Of a stretch of DNA of 64,000 bases, positions 31,571 through 42,250 are shown in pieces. The translations under genes and the position numbers were made by a program. The DNA comes from Yponomeuta sedellus (Eukaryota; Arthropoda; Insecta; Lepidoptera; Yponomeutidae), in contig OW203723.1 in the NCBI GenBank assembly GCA_934045075.1, positions 24,393,615 to 24,457,614 on the forward strand, in the 5' to 3' direction. The notes under the pieces were generated by a model. That model saw only the letters and a list, made by a program, of their open reading frames with translations, was not told the origin of the DNA and made no database searches. Numbering within the stretch: the first letter of the stretch is position 1; every line of letters starts with the position of its first letter.

Positions 31571-31974
31571 AGATTTACTCCTGTTTTTTGGTTTTATGTA
31601 TTCCTTTAAGTCAATGTTCCTCGTAGTATGGTATAATATAGTATAAGTTAGTCTTAAGTTAGCTGTGCCCTAGCAGGGTACTGGTTTGTAACCATTATTT
31701 TAGTTAAGACCTTTGTAAACAACAAGAATGCCAATAAACATCTTATCTTATCATAATTATCTTATCTACTCACCATGATGAAGCTCTGAGCTGCGAATCA
31801 AAGCAAAACCTGGCAACATCAACTTACTAGGCTCTGCGGCTCTCCACAGAGAATTTTTTTTTTCCTTGATTTTTTGGAATTTGGATTTAGTTGAACGTTT
31901 TTCAGTTTTTTCCTTTATTTGCAGATTTGTTAATACAGTAACATGCAGAGATAATCTCAAGAAAATACTTTGAG

Positions 31975-32305
31975 AAGCGCTTGTGGCCTAGGCGAACCGA
32001 GTGATTGGATGGAATCAATCACTTGAGTTGAGCAACAACAGGCGCGGCCAGGTGCAGGATGCGTAACCGTCCCGTGACTACCGCTAGTGGCATTTTTCCG
32101 AGCGCTTCTGTGCTTCGCAAGGCACGCTAAGCCGTTGGTGCCGGCTGTCATGCAATGGCAGTCGTTAAGCCGTGTCAGAGGTCTTATGGGCGGCTTGATA
32201 ACTTCTGACAGTAAGGCCCGCCACTGTCTTACAATCCTCCACCAACCCGGACTCGGCCCTCGTGGTGGAGTATAGCCTAACCTTCCTGCGGTGTAGGAAG
32301 ATTTT
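31975..32305 (+). mobile_element. Family A SINE, nearly full length
   Basis: Begins GAAGCGCTTGTGGCCTAGGCG, includes CAACAGGCGCGGCCAGGTGC, GTGGCATTTTTCCGAGCGC, GCGGCTTGATAACTTCTGAC and CCTTCCTGCGGTGTAGGAAG, and stops there. The GAGACCCGTGCC...ATACAAGGG tail is missing and replaced by unrelated AT-rich DNA. Confidence 0.8.
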
Positions 32306-32955
32306 TGACTCTTTATTGACTCTTATTTCCTCTCTCTGTGAGATGGCCCGTCACACCGGTATGTCGCATTAAGGGAAAGTACCTCGAATATTTTTTATGG
32401 AACATTTTACTGAAAAAAAAAAAACATTATGTTAGTTTAAAAAACAATTTTCACTGCATAAAAGGATTCTTAAATAATTACATCGTTGAACCGAGAATTG
32501 AACCCGCTACAAGAAAAAAAAATTGGTTTTTTTCGTGACTCGACAGAGTTACAATGAGTTTAACCTCTGTGTCCTCCAGACTCATAAGTTCAACGCCTTT
32601 CGAAAATAAAATTTTAGTGCCATTTTTATATTACAGAAAAAAACGTGACAGGAAATAAACGAAGGTAAGTAATTATTTGTTATTGATTGTGTTTCTCACT
32701 TAAAAAATCTAACGAGTTAAGCGATGATGTAAGATTCGCATGGGAGATACCGGACTATAATATAATATACTTATTCTGGGGTATATAGAAGGCAACGATT
32801 TGAAACTGTCGACGTTATTATTGTTATTATTGTTCTACTTTCTATCAAACTAAAATCTGTATATCTTTATAGATATATTTCTAATGTACGTGTGTATGTC
32901 ACTGAACTTCTCCTAAACAGATTTGAATATAAATTTGAATTATTTTTTTTATTTG
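32306..32955. other. No recognised gene
   Basis: AT-rich with A-runs at 32412-32424 and 32513-32522. The word GAGAATTGAACCCGCTAC near 32492 is a lone B-box-like motif (minus strand) without a recognisable SINE body. Confidence 0.35.
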
Positions 32956-32958
32956 TTC

Positions 32959-33175
32959 GTGAGAAAATACGCAAAATATATATATTTGCGTATTTTCTCA
33001 CTCAAGTATTGGTGTCGGTGGTGGTATGTTCGTGTCTTGCTTATGCTTGAAAAAGTTTGCATTAACTAACCACATCGTGCTTGTGGGGTTTTTGGCGGAA
33101 TTTGGCAAAGTGATTTACACATTTTAATGCCATTATGGATTTCCGCAATGTAACGCCTTTCGGGTCCGCTAGTGT
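32959..33175 (+). mobile_element. Family F element with palindromic start
   Basis: 32959-33001 is a near-perfect palindrome (GTGAGAAAATACGCAAA, short TA centre, TTTGCGTATTTTCTCAC). The right arm is the start of the element. The body follows: CAAGTATTGGTGTCGGTGG, GTGTCTTGCTTATGCTTG, TGTGGGGTTTTTGGCGG, AAAGTGATTTACACATTTT and CATTATGGATTTCCGC, ending TTTCGGGTCCGCTAG|T. A CTAG end before T is the kind of 3' end seen in Helitrons, but no clear subterminal hairpin or replicase is present. Confidence 0.5.
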
Positions 33176-33825
33176 AAATGTAAAACTGTAAATCCCCCAC
33201 AACATAGGCCTGGCCTATTGTGGGGACACGATTACGATATTTGTGTTCTAACAGTTAGTAGATAGTGCCTAAGACCATATTATGAGCGTGTTTTAAGAAA
33301 TGTGAAATTTATTGAGTTACCAACTTCTGTACAACAAAAAAAATATGATTTGGATTCATAGAATGTAGGTAGGCATGTTATTGTATTGTAGTGTTTGCAC
33401 ATCGAAAACAATACTAGGCGAGCTTGTATCATGGCTTTCGACGCCTCTCACCGAGCCTCAGAAACATTTCACAAACATTTGTTGTGGATAATATGTAGAT
33501 AAAATATAGATGTGCCAAAACATGATAATTTATAATTACCTATTTTTAAAAGGGTTAGTTTAACACAAGCCAAATCAATTCACTATACAGTATACGGTTA
33601 AAAAATAGTGTTAGGACAAATAATATTTGGTAACCAAAGTACCACATTCATTCTATTTAAAAACGGTGTGTGAAGAACCTATGGTGTGCATTCAAGAAGA
33701 GCTTATGACGCTGCTAGTGATAACGCAGTCAGCGTACCGCGAAAATTTGGACCAAACCATTTAAGGTAGCCTAAATCGTTTGTTAGCGATAATATATGCT
33801 AAAAAGAATACCTACCTAGCATACT
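33176..33825. other. No recognised feature
   Basis: AT-rich, no exon or repeat copy recognised. Confidence 0.3.
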
Positions 33826-33826
33826 T

Positions 33827-33905
33827 ACGGCCTTATTTATAAAAAACACGATTCCACTAAAACACTCCTAGATCCGTTTTATTAATTCTGTAGTTACGCT
33901 TTTTC
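33827..33905. mobile_element. Family E MITE arm
   Basis: CGGCCTTATTTATAAAAAAC, ACGATTCCACTAAAACACTC and CTAGATCCGTTTTATTAATTC match one arm of the hairpin at 61968-62107 and the arm at 48674-48755. Confidence 0.55.
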
Positions 33906-34204
33906 TGTAAATAAACACTTCCACACCCTGGGACTGACCAACAGCCCGTTATGCCGAGGATGCCTCAAACACGTCACGTGACCATTCACTGTGAGAGCGT
34001 GGATGTGCGACATCGACGATGGGAAAGCTGGGATCCCTTCGGGAGACCAGCGTTAGCATTGGTGCACTGCTGGCCTTTTGAAAAGAGATTGCCTAGCTGG
34101 AATGATCTCAATACCCTGCTATGTACAATGACTCAACTATAAGGTTAAGTGCAGAAACCACAGGACAAACTAACTAACGTCTTTTCCGCATGGTTTGTTA
34201 TAGG

Positions 34205-34435
34205 AACAATACCACTCACTAACAGTGAAGGAAAAAATCGTAAGAAAACCTGAGTGTTTGAGGTGTTCAAATACCTCAGCGCTTGAAATTGTCAATCCGC
34301 GGTGGGCACGCGTGGTAATAAAGACCATACACTCTCTGCTGTGTGGTGTCGGCCCTAGAGAATCCCAACCAACCCAAACTCTTCCTGCGGGTGTCGTAAA
34401 AGGCGACTAAGGGACACAAACAGGGGGGTGGGAAT
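34205..34435 (+). mobile_element. Family B SINE joined to a family C 5' part
   Basis: 34205-34345: AACAATACCACTCACTAACAG, AAAACCTGAGTGTTTGAGG, CAAATACCTCAGCGCTTG and GTGGGCACGCGTGGTAAT (family B). From about 34338, GTGTGGTGTCGGCCCTAGAG, CCAACCCAAACTCTTCCTGC and GTGTCGTAAAAGGCGAC (family C 5' half), without the C tail. Confidence 0.6.
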
Positions 34436-34801
34436 TAAGGAATTGTGTTTCTAAAGGTAAGGCCATTGGTATTTACATAAGTGGTCGCAACACTGTTGCA
34501 AAGAATCGATGGGTAACCATAAAGTCAGTTTTTACACAAGCTATAATTACGCACGTGATACGCCTAAGCAAACATGATCTCATGGAGATGGATTTATAGC
34601 TTCATACCTCGCATATCATTCACACGGTTTCCCTACAGACGTGTCTAGTAAAAAGATATCATGCGAAGTTTTTCGGTGAAGAAAATCCTAAGAGGAAATC
34701 TTCGAGAAAATGTTTGGTAATATACCTAGGAATGCTGCGTGGTTTTTCATTCGAAGATTATTCTTATATGATTCTTATATTAGATAGATTCAGAGAAGCA
34801 T

Positions 34802-34870
34802 CAAAGATAGATAGAGAACACTTTATTGCACAACCAGAAAAAAGAATACAACCATGGCGAGAATAACGAT
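34802..34870 (-). mobile_element. LINE 3' tail with (GATA)n
   Basis: GATAGATAGAGAACACTTTATTG followed by CACAACCAG. Same tail type as 38534, 43490 and 52430. Only the last part of the 3' UTR is present. Confidence 0.55.
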
Positions 34871-35446
34871 AGCGTGGAGCTTATTCAGCGAATTATTATT
34901 ATTAAAATAAAGAAAATATCCTTGTATATAGTCATAGGTGCTATGTAGATATTGTAAGTTTGATATGCTCTTTTGTGGAGGTATCTGAATCCTATATACA
35001 AAGGAATATCTCAGAATGTTTTTTAGCACTATGCTGAAATGAAATGAAATTGAAATGAAATTTATTTTTCGCTTGTTCGACGTTTACATGGTACAAAATA
35101 AGCCGTAACTATTATTTCATGCAAGAAAAGGTCCACCACCCTCCGTACTAGTATTAACTGTATTACGGCAGGGTAGTATCACGTCTCCAACAAAAATATA
35201 TAATTTCGGGCAAAAGTTGAAACCTTTGCCTCGAAACCATGCAAAGGTGGACAGTGGATTACAATCAGAAACTAATCAAAACAGAATATACATGAATATA
35301 GATGCTATACTTGCTCTATGCGCTCGATAGTCACCAATTTATTTCAATTTTTTTACCTCCTTTCTCATGGAGTCAGAGTCATGCATTTTATTTCTCTCTT
35401 TGTTCATTTTAATTTATTTCCTCGAATTAGCTTAGATATTTTACTA

Positions 35447-35590
35447 CCCGAAACCGGTGTGCGTGCATGCAACGACTAATAAACGTAGATGAAGCGAAGG
35501 TGATCTGTCAGGATCGTGGTAAGGGGCAGTCTCTGGTCTCTGCCTACCCCCACTGGGATACAGGTGTAAGAATTTGTTATGTTAAGTTAT
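35447..35590 (+). mobile_element. Family D, longest copy
   Basis: CCCGAAACCGGTGTGCGTGC, ATGCAACGACTAATAAACG, GATGAAGCGAAGGTGATCTG, TCAGGATCGTGGTAAGGGG, CAGTCTCTGGTCTCTGCC and GGGATACAGGTGTAAG end in TTGTTATGTTAAGTTATAC. Probably the 3' end of a LINE or a SINE sharing its tail. Confidence 0.7.
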
Positions 35591-35719
35591 ACTAGACTAT
35601 TAATTTTTGGCATTTTTCACTTTAAATTCTTTGTTCCGTGGTTGGTTGGTAATACTGATTAACTAGATTTCACGGAGTAATATTTTCTACCAGTAATTTG
35701 ATTGATGATATCATCCCTC

Positions 35720-36035
35720 GGTATGTCCCCACTGCTGGGGCACGGGTCTCTTCCTGCATCGCTGGAAGGTTAGGTCATACTCCACCACGGGGGCCAAGTC
35801 CACGTTGGTGGAGTATTGTAAGGCAGCAGCGGCATTACTGTCAGAACTTAACGACAGCCATTACATGACAGCCGGTACCAACGGCTTGACGTGCCTTGCA
35901 AAGCACGGAAGCGCTCGGAAAAATGCCACTATTGGTAGGCACGGGATAGTCACCCATCCAGCACCTGACCGCGCCTTTTGTTGCTTAACCCAAGTGATTG
36001 ATTCCAATCACACGGTTCCACCAGGCCACAAGCGC
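35720..36035 (-). mobile_element. Family A SINE, nearly full length
   Basis: The minus-strand copy begins at AAGCGCTTGTGGCCTGGTGG (36035) and runs to the tail at CCAGCAGTGGGGACATACCG (35720). An internal deletion removes the GCCATGTCAAAGGCC...GCGGCTTGATAA segment. Confidence 0.8.
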
Positions 36036-36039
36036 TTTG

Positions 36040-36800
36040 TCATTTGATTCATAACAAGAAACAACGATAAATTGATTACAAAATGAGGACATCTGTGAGA
36101 ATATGACAATTCCCGTTTGTTTCGAGGTACAAAGGTAGAAAACAATTTTCTACGGAATCCCCATCAGATTTCTAAACGTGGGATAGCCCCGAGGTCGTAC
36201 AGTCTTCGCTAAGAAGTATGACACAGGCATTTCATATCTATTGGCACGATACACGCTGATGTCACCTTGATAAGTAGTTTTCCGCAAGAACATGAATGGA
36301 TAATATTACTGCCTCTAGCAGTAAATACGTGAGGTATGGCCATTGTACGAAATGTTTATTAGTGTTGCTTATTGTTGACGCATGCGCACAATTGTTTGCC
36401 CTGTGTTTCACGTTGTTGGAATTTCTTATCGAAGTTGGATAAAAAAAACAACTATACCTAATAAGTTCATTTTCTAACTATAATAATGTAACTATTCTCT
36501 ATCTTTAATAAAACAATAAAACGTCTTTGCAGTGTAATAATTTAAGCACGTTTAAAAAAAAAAAACAAATATCTGTCACATACATCTAGTATTCGCAGAT
36601 TATACTGACATTTTCAAGCATTTTCCTTTGATCACGGCTTTTCCTTAGTCTGTGGTTGAGGTCATATCGAGTACCTGGGTATTGTGTGAAATCAAATGGA
36701 ACATTCTACAAACGTTGTTCGATTTTTCAACATTAATCAAAGTTTCGCGGTTAACCTATAACATTTTATATCGCTTTATCAATTTTAGCTTAGCGAAAAC
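36040..36800. other. No recognised gene
   Basis: No exon recognised. A-run at about 36553-36564. Confidence 0.35.
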
Positions 36801-36806
36801 AACTTT

Positions 36807-36990
36807 TATACGTCCCACTTCACAACATAGACAATCTCTCAGAAAGAATAACATGTCCACCATGGTCTTTTAGCGATTTCAAGCGCTGAGGTTAAAACAA
36901 CCTCAGATTTTCAGGTTTCTTCACAACGTCGTCCTTCACCTTAACGAGAGGCACTGCCTCTACAAATATATGTACGTAATTTGACAAAGT
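36807..36990 (-). mobile_element. Family B SINE 3' part
   Basis: Minus strand: CCAATGACTTTGTCAAATTAC, GAGGCAGTGCCTCTCG, ACGACGTTGTGAAGAAACC, TCAGCGCTTGAAATCGC and ACATAGTCTATGTTGTGAAG-like tail. Diverged, without the tRNA head. Confidence 0.6.
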
Positions 36991-37047
36991 CATTGGTTTT
37001 TTCGATAGCAAGTTCATTCTAAGAACCTTGCACTTTGCAACCAAACT

Positions 37048-37361
37048 GAGTGCTTAGTGCGAGTTTGACAGATCCAATCGAATAACTTTACTACCGCGTT
37101 AATCGAGCATTGAGTAGTGAGTGTGAGTAAGTTAACCGTTTGAACTGGCAAAACGCTGTCACAGTACAACTCGCACTCGCGTTTATTCGTGTTTTGGCTG
37201 GTAAACGTGTTCACTTCTCAACGTAAACCATTACAACTCGCACTCAGCAATTTTCATTTCCATACTTGTCGCTAGGTGGTGCTGCCTCGATGCCATGGAA
37301 ATATGAGTTTATGAGTAATATGAGTAATATCGAGTAGTTAAAAAACTCGCACTAAGCACTC
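37048..37361. mobile_element. 314-bp inverted-repeat MITE, copy 1
   Basis: The ends are GAGTGCTTAGTGCGAGTTT and AAACTCGCACTAAGCACTC. Two internal copies of the same motif (ACAACTCGCACTCGCG and ACAACTCGCACTCAGC) divide the element. Copy 2 at 44256-44562 is the same element in the opposite orientation, sharing CAGTACAACTCGCACTC, GTTTACGTTGAGAAGTGAAC (inverted here) and CATACTTGTCGCTAGGTGG. No transposase. Confidence 0.8.
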
Positions 37362-37632
37362 TGTAAAGGTGGTTATCGACTGTTTGTTATCGACGGCATA
37401 CATGTCTAGATTCGGACCCCGAATCTCACCCATGAAAAGTAACTGGTCTGCATTGAGCCGCACCCAATCATATCACATCACACTATCACATCAAATCACA
37501 GTAATATTATAAAGGCGAAAGTTTGTGAGTGGGTACGTTTGTTACTACTTCACGTCCGAACGGCTGGAGCGATTTTAATAAAATTTGTAGTTTATTTATT
37601 TCTTCCATAGTTAGGTAGGTTATTCAATATTT

Positions 37633-37811
37633 CTTCTTCTTCTTCTTCAGGCTATATTAGTCCACTGCTGGACATAGCCCTTCCCTAACCACTTAAACGT
37701 CTACGTAACTACAGCTACTTAAAAAAAGTAGCGTTGTACGGGCATGCGGGTTGGGGATCGCAGTTTGGTAGAATTGAACTGCAGGGGGCGCTGCTGCCCA
37801 CCCTCCAGTTT
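37633..37811 (-). mobile_element. Family C element, internally rearranged
   Basis: (CTT)n, then CAGGCTATATTAGTCCACTG, GACATAGCCCTTCCCTAA, a foreign stretch (CCACTTAAACGTCTACG), and then GGGCATGCGGGTTGGGGATC and CTGCAGGGGGCGCTGCTGCC. It is flanked by GTTATTCAATATTT at 37619-37632 and 37812-37825, a perfect 14-bp duplication. Confidence 0.8.
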
Positions 37812-37825
37812 GTTATTCAATATTT

Positions 37826-37985
37826 ACGTAGTATATTTTGTACACGTATTTTGTACAGCGGGTCTATATCGCTGTTTACTGCTTCTCCGACTTTCTAAGG
37901 TTAACTGGAAGAAATCTCTTTCAGAGATATGCTCGCCTTTGTACATGTTGTTTCTTATGTTTCGTGTGCAATGAAGAATAATTAA
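37826..37985 (+). mobile_element. Family H LINE 3' end
   Basis: TTTACTGCTTCTCCGACTTTC, AGGTTAACTGGAAGAAATC, TTTCAGAGATATGCTCGCC, TTTGTACATG and TTTCGTGTGCAATGAAG parallel 50105-50283. The poly(A) signal is mutated (CAATGAAG versus CAATAAAG). Confidence 0.65.
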
Positions 37986-38106
37986 TTCTGTATGGAGTTA
38001 GCTGACACCCTGCATTAACACAAAGGGTACGTTTAACTGCGGGAAAATATCTTCTTCCCATGGGAAAATCGATAAACCGCGGGTAACAACGCGGGGAACA
38101 GCTAGT

Positions 38107-38530
38107 TGTTGATAAACCTTGGGACTTTGCATGTTCTCTAATTTGTAATTTTCCGCAAAGACAGGAAGGCAAAAACTGACTTTACATATTCACAGCCAAC
38201 AAGCGATACAAGTTCAATAGATCAACTGAAGTTGTTATTTTTATTTGAAGCATCACTCGAGGAGGATGTGAACAGGTTTCATGTAGTTAAATACAAAAGA
38301 AACGTGAGATCAGAGGTCCTCGTACCAACAAGGCAAACCGCCTGTAATCTTTACCTCAATAAAAACGAGCTTCTGATAGGTGTACGGACGACTTAGCGTT
38401 TTTTACCTGTTATTATTTTATGGTCGTCTGCTGTGTCAGAGTAGATTGCTAAAAACAGTCAAGTGCTAGCAGCGCATCGAGCCGTCTGTCATTTTTTAAC
38501 TGACTTCAAAAAAGGTCATCATTTCGACTC
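38107..38530. other. No recognised gene
   Basis: Moderately AT-rich, no repeat copy or exon recognised. Confidence 0.3.
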
Positions 38531-38533
38531 GTA

Positions 38534-38690
38534 TAGATAGATAGAGAACACTTTATTGTACATAAAATTGGAAATTACACAGATATTTCCTAACTTAAGA
38601 GTACAGACGGCGGCCCTATCACTAAAAGTGATTTCTTACAGACAACCCTTGGGATGGACTGAACTAATACATTAGAGAAGGAAATAGAGG
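38534..38690 (-). mobile_element. LINE 3' UTR with (GATA)n tail
   Basis: TAGATAGATAGAGAACACTTT, ATTGTACATAAAATTGG, GACGGCGGCCCTATCAC, TAAAAGTGATTTCTTACAG and ACAACCCTTGGGATGG. Parallel to 43490-43660, and to part of the UTR of the LINE at 9663-10404. Confidence 0.65.
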
Positions 38691-39104
38691 TACAAAAAAA
38701 CCATAGAAAATATTCATTTTAGATCAAGGACGTTTTTCCCAAAATCCTTATTACAGAGCTACTATGTGTATTAAATTATGTGTTAATCCTTATTTATACA
38801 CAGCTACTTCGTTCGTTATCAACCCTTGTATACACAGGTACTTATACTGTTATTTATTTAGTGTGAATAAACTAAATTATCAACAGATACAAACCAATAA
38901 TTTACTTAAATAAAAAAAAAAAGAATGAATATTATATATATCTTTTTTACTATGTCCTGCCATAAATAACCGATTTCGATTTTGTTTATTCGAATAGATA
39001 TAGCGTCCCATTGGTCCCATTTTAATTTGGTGAAGATCTGATGAAGACTTTCTGAGATGGAAATCGAGGACTTGAAATTTTAAGGCAACAAATTTAATGA
39101 GCCG

Positions 39105-39325
39105 ATTTGATGTCTCACTGCTGGGTAATGGCCTTCCCTTTAGCTCTCTTCTCCTCCCGGTCACTGGCCATTCCCTGCCGTTGTGAGGTCGTCCCGCCAT
39201 CACAGCCTTGGTCGGCTATGTGTGTGGAATCCGTCACGTGGTATTCAACCAGTGGCAATTTGTGCCCATCTGTCTTTACCCATACGACAATGGCCCGCCC
39301 TAAACCAAAGTCACTGATATAGGAT
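39105..39325 (-). pseudogene. RTE LINE C-terminal region and 3' end
   Basis: On the minus strand GGGCGGGCCATTGTCGTATG, GGCACAAATTGCCACTGG, GTGACGGATTCCACACAC and GGCGGGACGACCTCACAACG recall the RTE AGHIxR...KWxxxATxWxPRD...RRWRDD block with several frameshifts. The 3' end GGCCATTACCCAGCAGTGAG follows. Compare 59482-59667. Dead copy. Confidence 0.55.
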
Positions 39326-39329
39326 CTGC

Positions 39330-39924
39330 GACCGCAAAGTTAGAGTGGAATTAGTGGTCTGTGCAACCACATAATACGAGTATATATGTCTTAATTATTT
39401 AGCCAACTTGTATTTGTTCCACACGTATAGAGTGTGACATATAGAATGGATAGCAGGAAACCCGTTTGTTCAGTATTTTCATAATTTTAATTCTTAATTG
39501 AATTCTCAATTAAAAAAGTAAATGTAAAGATTGTGCTTGATGCAAGATTAATAGTAGTTCGAACGCCAAGTTCGAAAAACTAAAGACATTTTAGCGGAGT
39601 ACCAAAGTATGTTCTTTTTCATCCGTGTTAACATTCTACAATGTCGTAAGTCTATACGCCCAAACTCTCCAAAATGATGTCTTGAGCCGTTTCATGGAAG
39701 TAGTTATTGAATGAAGACTTCCTTGTTGTCTTCCTTCCTTGTCAATATGTAGGAAAAGACTGTACCATGTCTTGCCCGACTCGTTTCATTGTTAAAAACT
39801 TATCTCAGGACGCCCCAAACTCTACTAAAGATCTTATGATTTTGACGGTTTATAATATTTCGTATATATTATAAAAAACTACATTTAGTTCATATATTGT
39901 TTTTAATAATGAAAGCGTTTTCTA
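39330..39924. other. No recognised gene
   Basis: AT-rich, no exon or repeat copy recognised. Confidence 0.3.
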
Positions 39925-40061
39925 CTAACACCCAGTTTCTAGTACACTAACAATCTGTTAATCTACTGTTAACAGCTGTCAAATGTTTTTTTTTTCCTAT
40001 GCACTTTGGCCAACTGACAGCAAATTAACAGCTTATTAGTGTACGAGAAACTGGGTGTTAG
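39925..40061. mobile_element. Hairpin MITE
   Basis: The left arm CTAACACCCAGTTTCTAG-TACACTAA is inverted at the right end, TTAGTGTACGAGAAAC-TGGGTGTTAG. AATCTGTTAAT and ATTAACAG continue the pairing. The centre has a T-run and CAGCTGTCAAATG against CAACTGACAG. Confidence 0.75.
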
Positions 40062-40064
40062 TCT

Positions 40065-40830
40065 AGGCAAACTAATTTACATGAAATGTTTCTGGAGGAA
40101 TTTATTAATATTTGCAGTAAAATAACGCAATATATTCTTACAAAGTAATCCTTTTGTATGAAACTTTTTCCTCATGACATATACCATAAGCCTGAAAGTC
40201 TACAAGGACATGAAGCCCGCGATAAATATGTTAAGCTTATAGTAAACATAGCCTAAGATAAAACTGATTATACGCATTTAATTAGCCTGATAACGATCGC
40301 CAAACGCTGCGTTACATACTTTTATATAGATTTTGCGACTAAATACCTAAGTAGGCAGTATACTACCACTCAACGAATGACATTCTGACTGAAAAGAATG
40401 ACTTCATACTGGGTGTATCAAAATTTCAATTTCAAATTCAACAAATCAACTCGTCAAGATGAACTGCTTTGACTATGGGAAAAAATTGCAAATAACGAAA
40501 AAAACTTTACTGCCCATATTTATTGTTACAAGTAGTATCTTTAGTACGCAATAACTTGTAACTTTTTCTCGGTTTTAAAGTTTTCCCAAACTTAATTTGT
40601 TCGTATTGATGAGTAAAATGCCTCATTTTCGTACATATATCTGGGGTTTTGTTACACCCTGTAGAAAATATATTTATATATATGTACTGAAGCTCGCGCA
40701 CTTTCGATACGATTTTTCAATTCATCGACTCGCATCCACTCGAGGTTGCGGGTAAGTGCCCAAGTGCATTAAACCCTTTACTGTCATTTTGTAATTTCTA
40801 TGCTGGAAGGAATAATATAAAGCACAATTT
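40065..40830. other. No recognised gene
   Basis: AT-rich, no exon or repeat copy recognised. Confidence 0.3.
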
Positions 40831-40837
40831 ATATTTC

Positions 40838-41095
40838 AGACGGCCTCGGTGGCGCAGCGGTTTGGCACCATGGAACAGGTGATGGAACACCACCACGTGT
40901 TCCATCCCCGGCCGGATCAAACTAGGAAACGAACTTTTCTAGTTTGTCTCTTGGGTCTTGGATGTTATCTATGTATTTATTGTATTAAATCTATCGTCAA
41001 GTTAGCACCTATAACACAAGTCATTTAGTTGTACTTAGTATAGGGCTAACGAGATCTGTGTAATAATATGTCCATGAATATTTATTTATTATTAT
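40838..41095 (+). mobile_element. Family L tRNA-headed SINE
   Basis: The head GGCCTCGGTGGCGCAGCGG is A-box-like, and the B-box area (TTCCATCCCCGGCCGG) is altered here. The body is AACTAGGAAACGAACTTTTC, GTCTCTTGGGTCTTGGATG and AGTTAGCACCTATAACAC, and it ends AATATGTCCATGAATATTTA. It is the same element as 58313-58557 in the other orientation; that copy keeps the B box GGTCTCGGGTTCGATCCCC. Confidence 0.8.
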
Positions 41096-41221
41096 TTATA
41101 GTTATCTTTGTCTTTATTTATGTGAAAAATGTGAGTAACTGCATAGATTTAATTGCGATAAATACTGAAATACCTATAAATATTTTGGAGAGATTTTCGC
41201 GAATTTTATTGTTATTATTAC

Positions 41222-41310
41222 GTTTACCGGACTTGTCCCCCGTGAAGGAGTATGGCCTAACCTTCCTGCGATACAGGAAAAGACCCGTGCCGTGTATAAA
41301 GAGTTGATAT
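41222..41310 (+). mobile_element. Family A SINE 3' fragment
   Basis: CCGGACTTGTCCCCCGTGAAG, CCTTCCTGCGATACAGG and AAAAGACCCGTGCCGTG end in GAGTTGATATCGATATCG. A short internal deletion lies before the tail. Confidence 0.7.
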
Positions 41311-41890
41311 CGATATCGATTACGTTTACTACCAATAATGCGTCTTGGCGATCTTTCGTAACAACAAATTTATGCAAATTACTAGCAGGAAAGTAATTAC
41401 TTACTTTACCTATTAACACTAACAGCTCTGCAAAGAATATGTTAGGTAGGTAGTTTTAATCTAATTATAATGGGACGAGTAAATTATAAACAGCAATAAC
41501 ATTTATATTGCAAGAGGTTAATTGTTATCACGACCTATCAAAGGTTACCGGCGATATTTATAAAAAACGTTTAATCTTCAGTCTGCTTAATAACTGACAA
41601 TTGACACGAATGATCTGCAAGTTTTTTGCTTCAAAAAACTTAAAAAATTTCCAACCTGCGTCATCATTCAAACACAATCCAATGGTAAACTTGTGTCAAA
41701 ACGCCCAACCAACCCATTCACTTGTGTCAACAATGAAAAGTTAAATACAATAGTACCAGAATACTACTCATACTACGAATTTCATATACAACATTTCTGT
41801 AAAAGGCACTGTAAATGGAAAGAAATTTAAAAACTCGCACTAGTTTTTCACACACATGAATTCGCGCTAAAAACCTACAGAACGGCACTT
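41311..41890. other. No recognised gene
   Basis: AT-rich, no feature supported. Confidence 0.3.
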
Positions 41891-41899
41891 TTTAAATTC

Positions 41900-42250
41900 C
41901 CTCCGAAAAACCAAAATACTGGCCGGCGTATTCAGCCGGCAGACCCGCGAAAACGAAAATATTTTTCACCACTTTTCTTGTTTATTTTCACGAAATGAAA
42001 CAATACCTACAACGTTACACTTTCAGCCAGTCACCGCGTGAAAAAAAAGGAAATCTCGTGGAGAAATTCCACAAGCGTCTTTTAGTTCGGAAACGTGTTG
42101 GATTTCGCGGTAGACGGACGCGGCAAAGTTTCGGATCTCGCGGTCGGGTGCGCGCGTCGCGTGCGAAGCCGACGACGTAAATGCGCGCGCATTCATCTCC
42201 ACGCGTTCATGACAACAGTCGCCGCCCCGGTTAGTTCATCAGCTGGTAAT
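41900..42250 (+). promoter_or_regulatory. CpG-rich patch, possible promoter or first exon
   Basis: An island of high CpG density (CGCGGTAGACGGACGCGGC, CGCGGTCGGGTGCGCGCGTC, ATGCGCGCGCATTC) in AT-rich DNA and without repeat similarity in the window. At 42209 an ATG opens MTTVAAPVSSSAG with a possible donor (GCTG|GTAATT) before a stop. The 61-codon frame at 41995-42180 is arginine-rich from composition alone. This resembles 5' regions of insect developmental genes but could equally be an unrecognised GC-rich repeat. Confidence 0.25.

Larger units (their letters stand above)
37503..38106 (-). mobile_element. Family I repeat carrying two stacked insertions
   Basis: The outer ends are AATATTATAAAGGCGAAAG...TTTGTGAGTGGGTACG (37503) and GGAGTTAGCTGACACCCTGC...ATCGATAAACCGCGG...GGGAACAGCTAGT (to 38106). 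Between them lie a family C copy (37633-37811) with its own duplication and a family H LINE tail (37826-37985). The same outer repeat is at 61531-61680 in the opposite orientation without insertions. Confidence 0.65.

Noticed and set aside
33951..34142. 63-codon plus-strand frame
   Set aside because: No matching domain or splice context; I could not connect it to a known LINE block and leave it unannotated.
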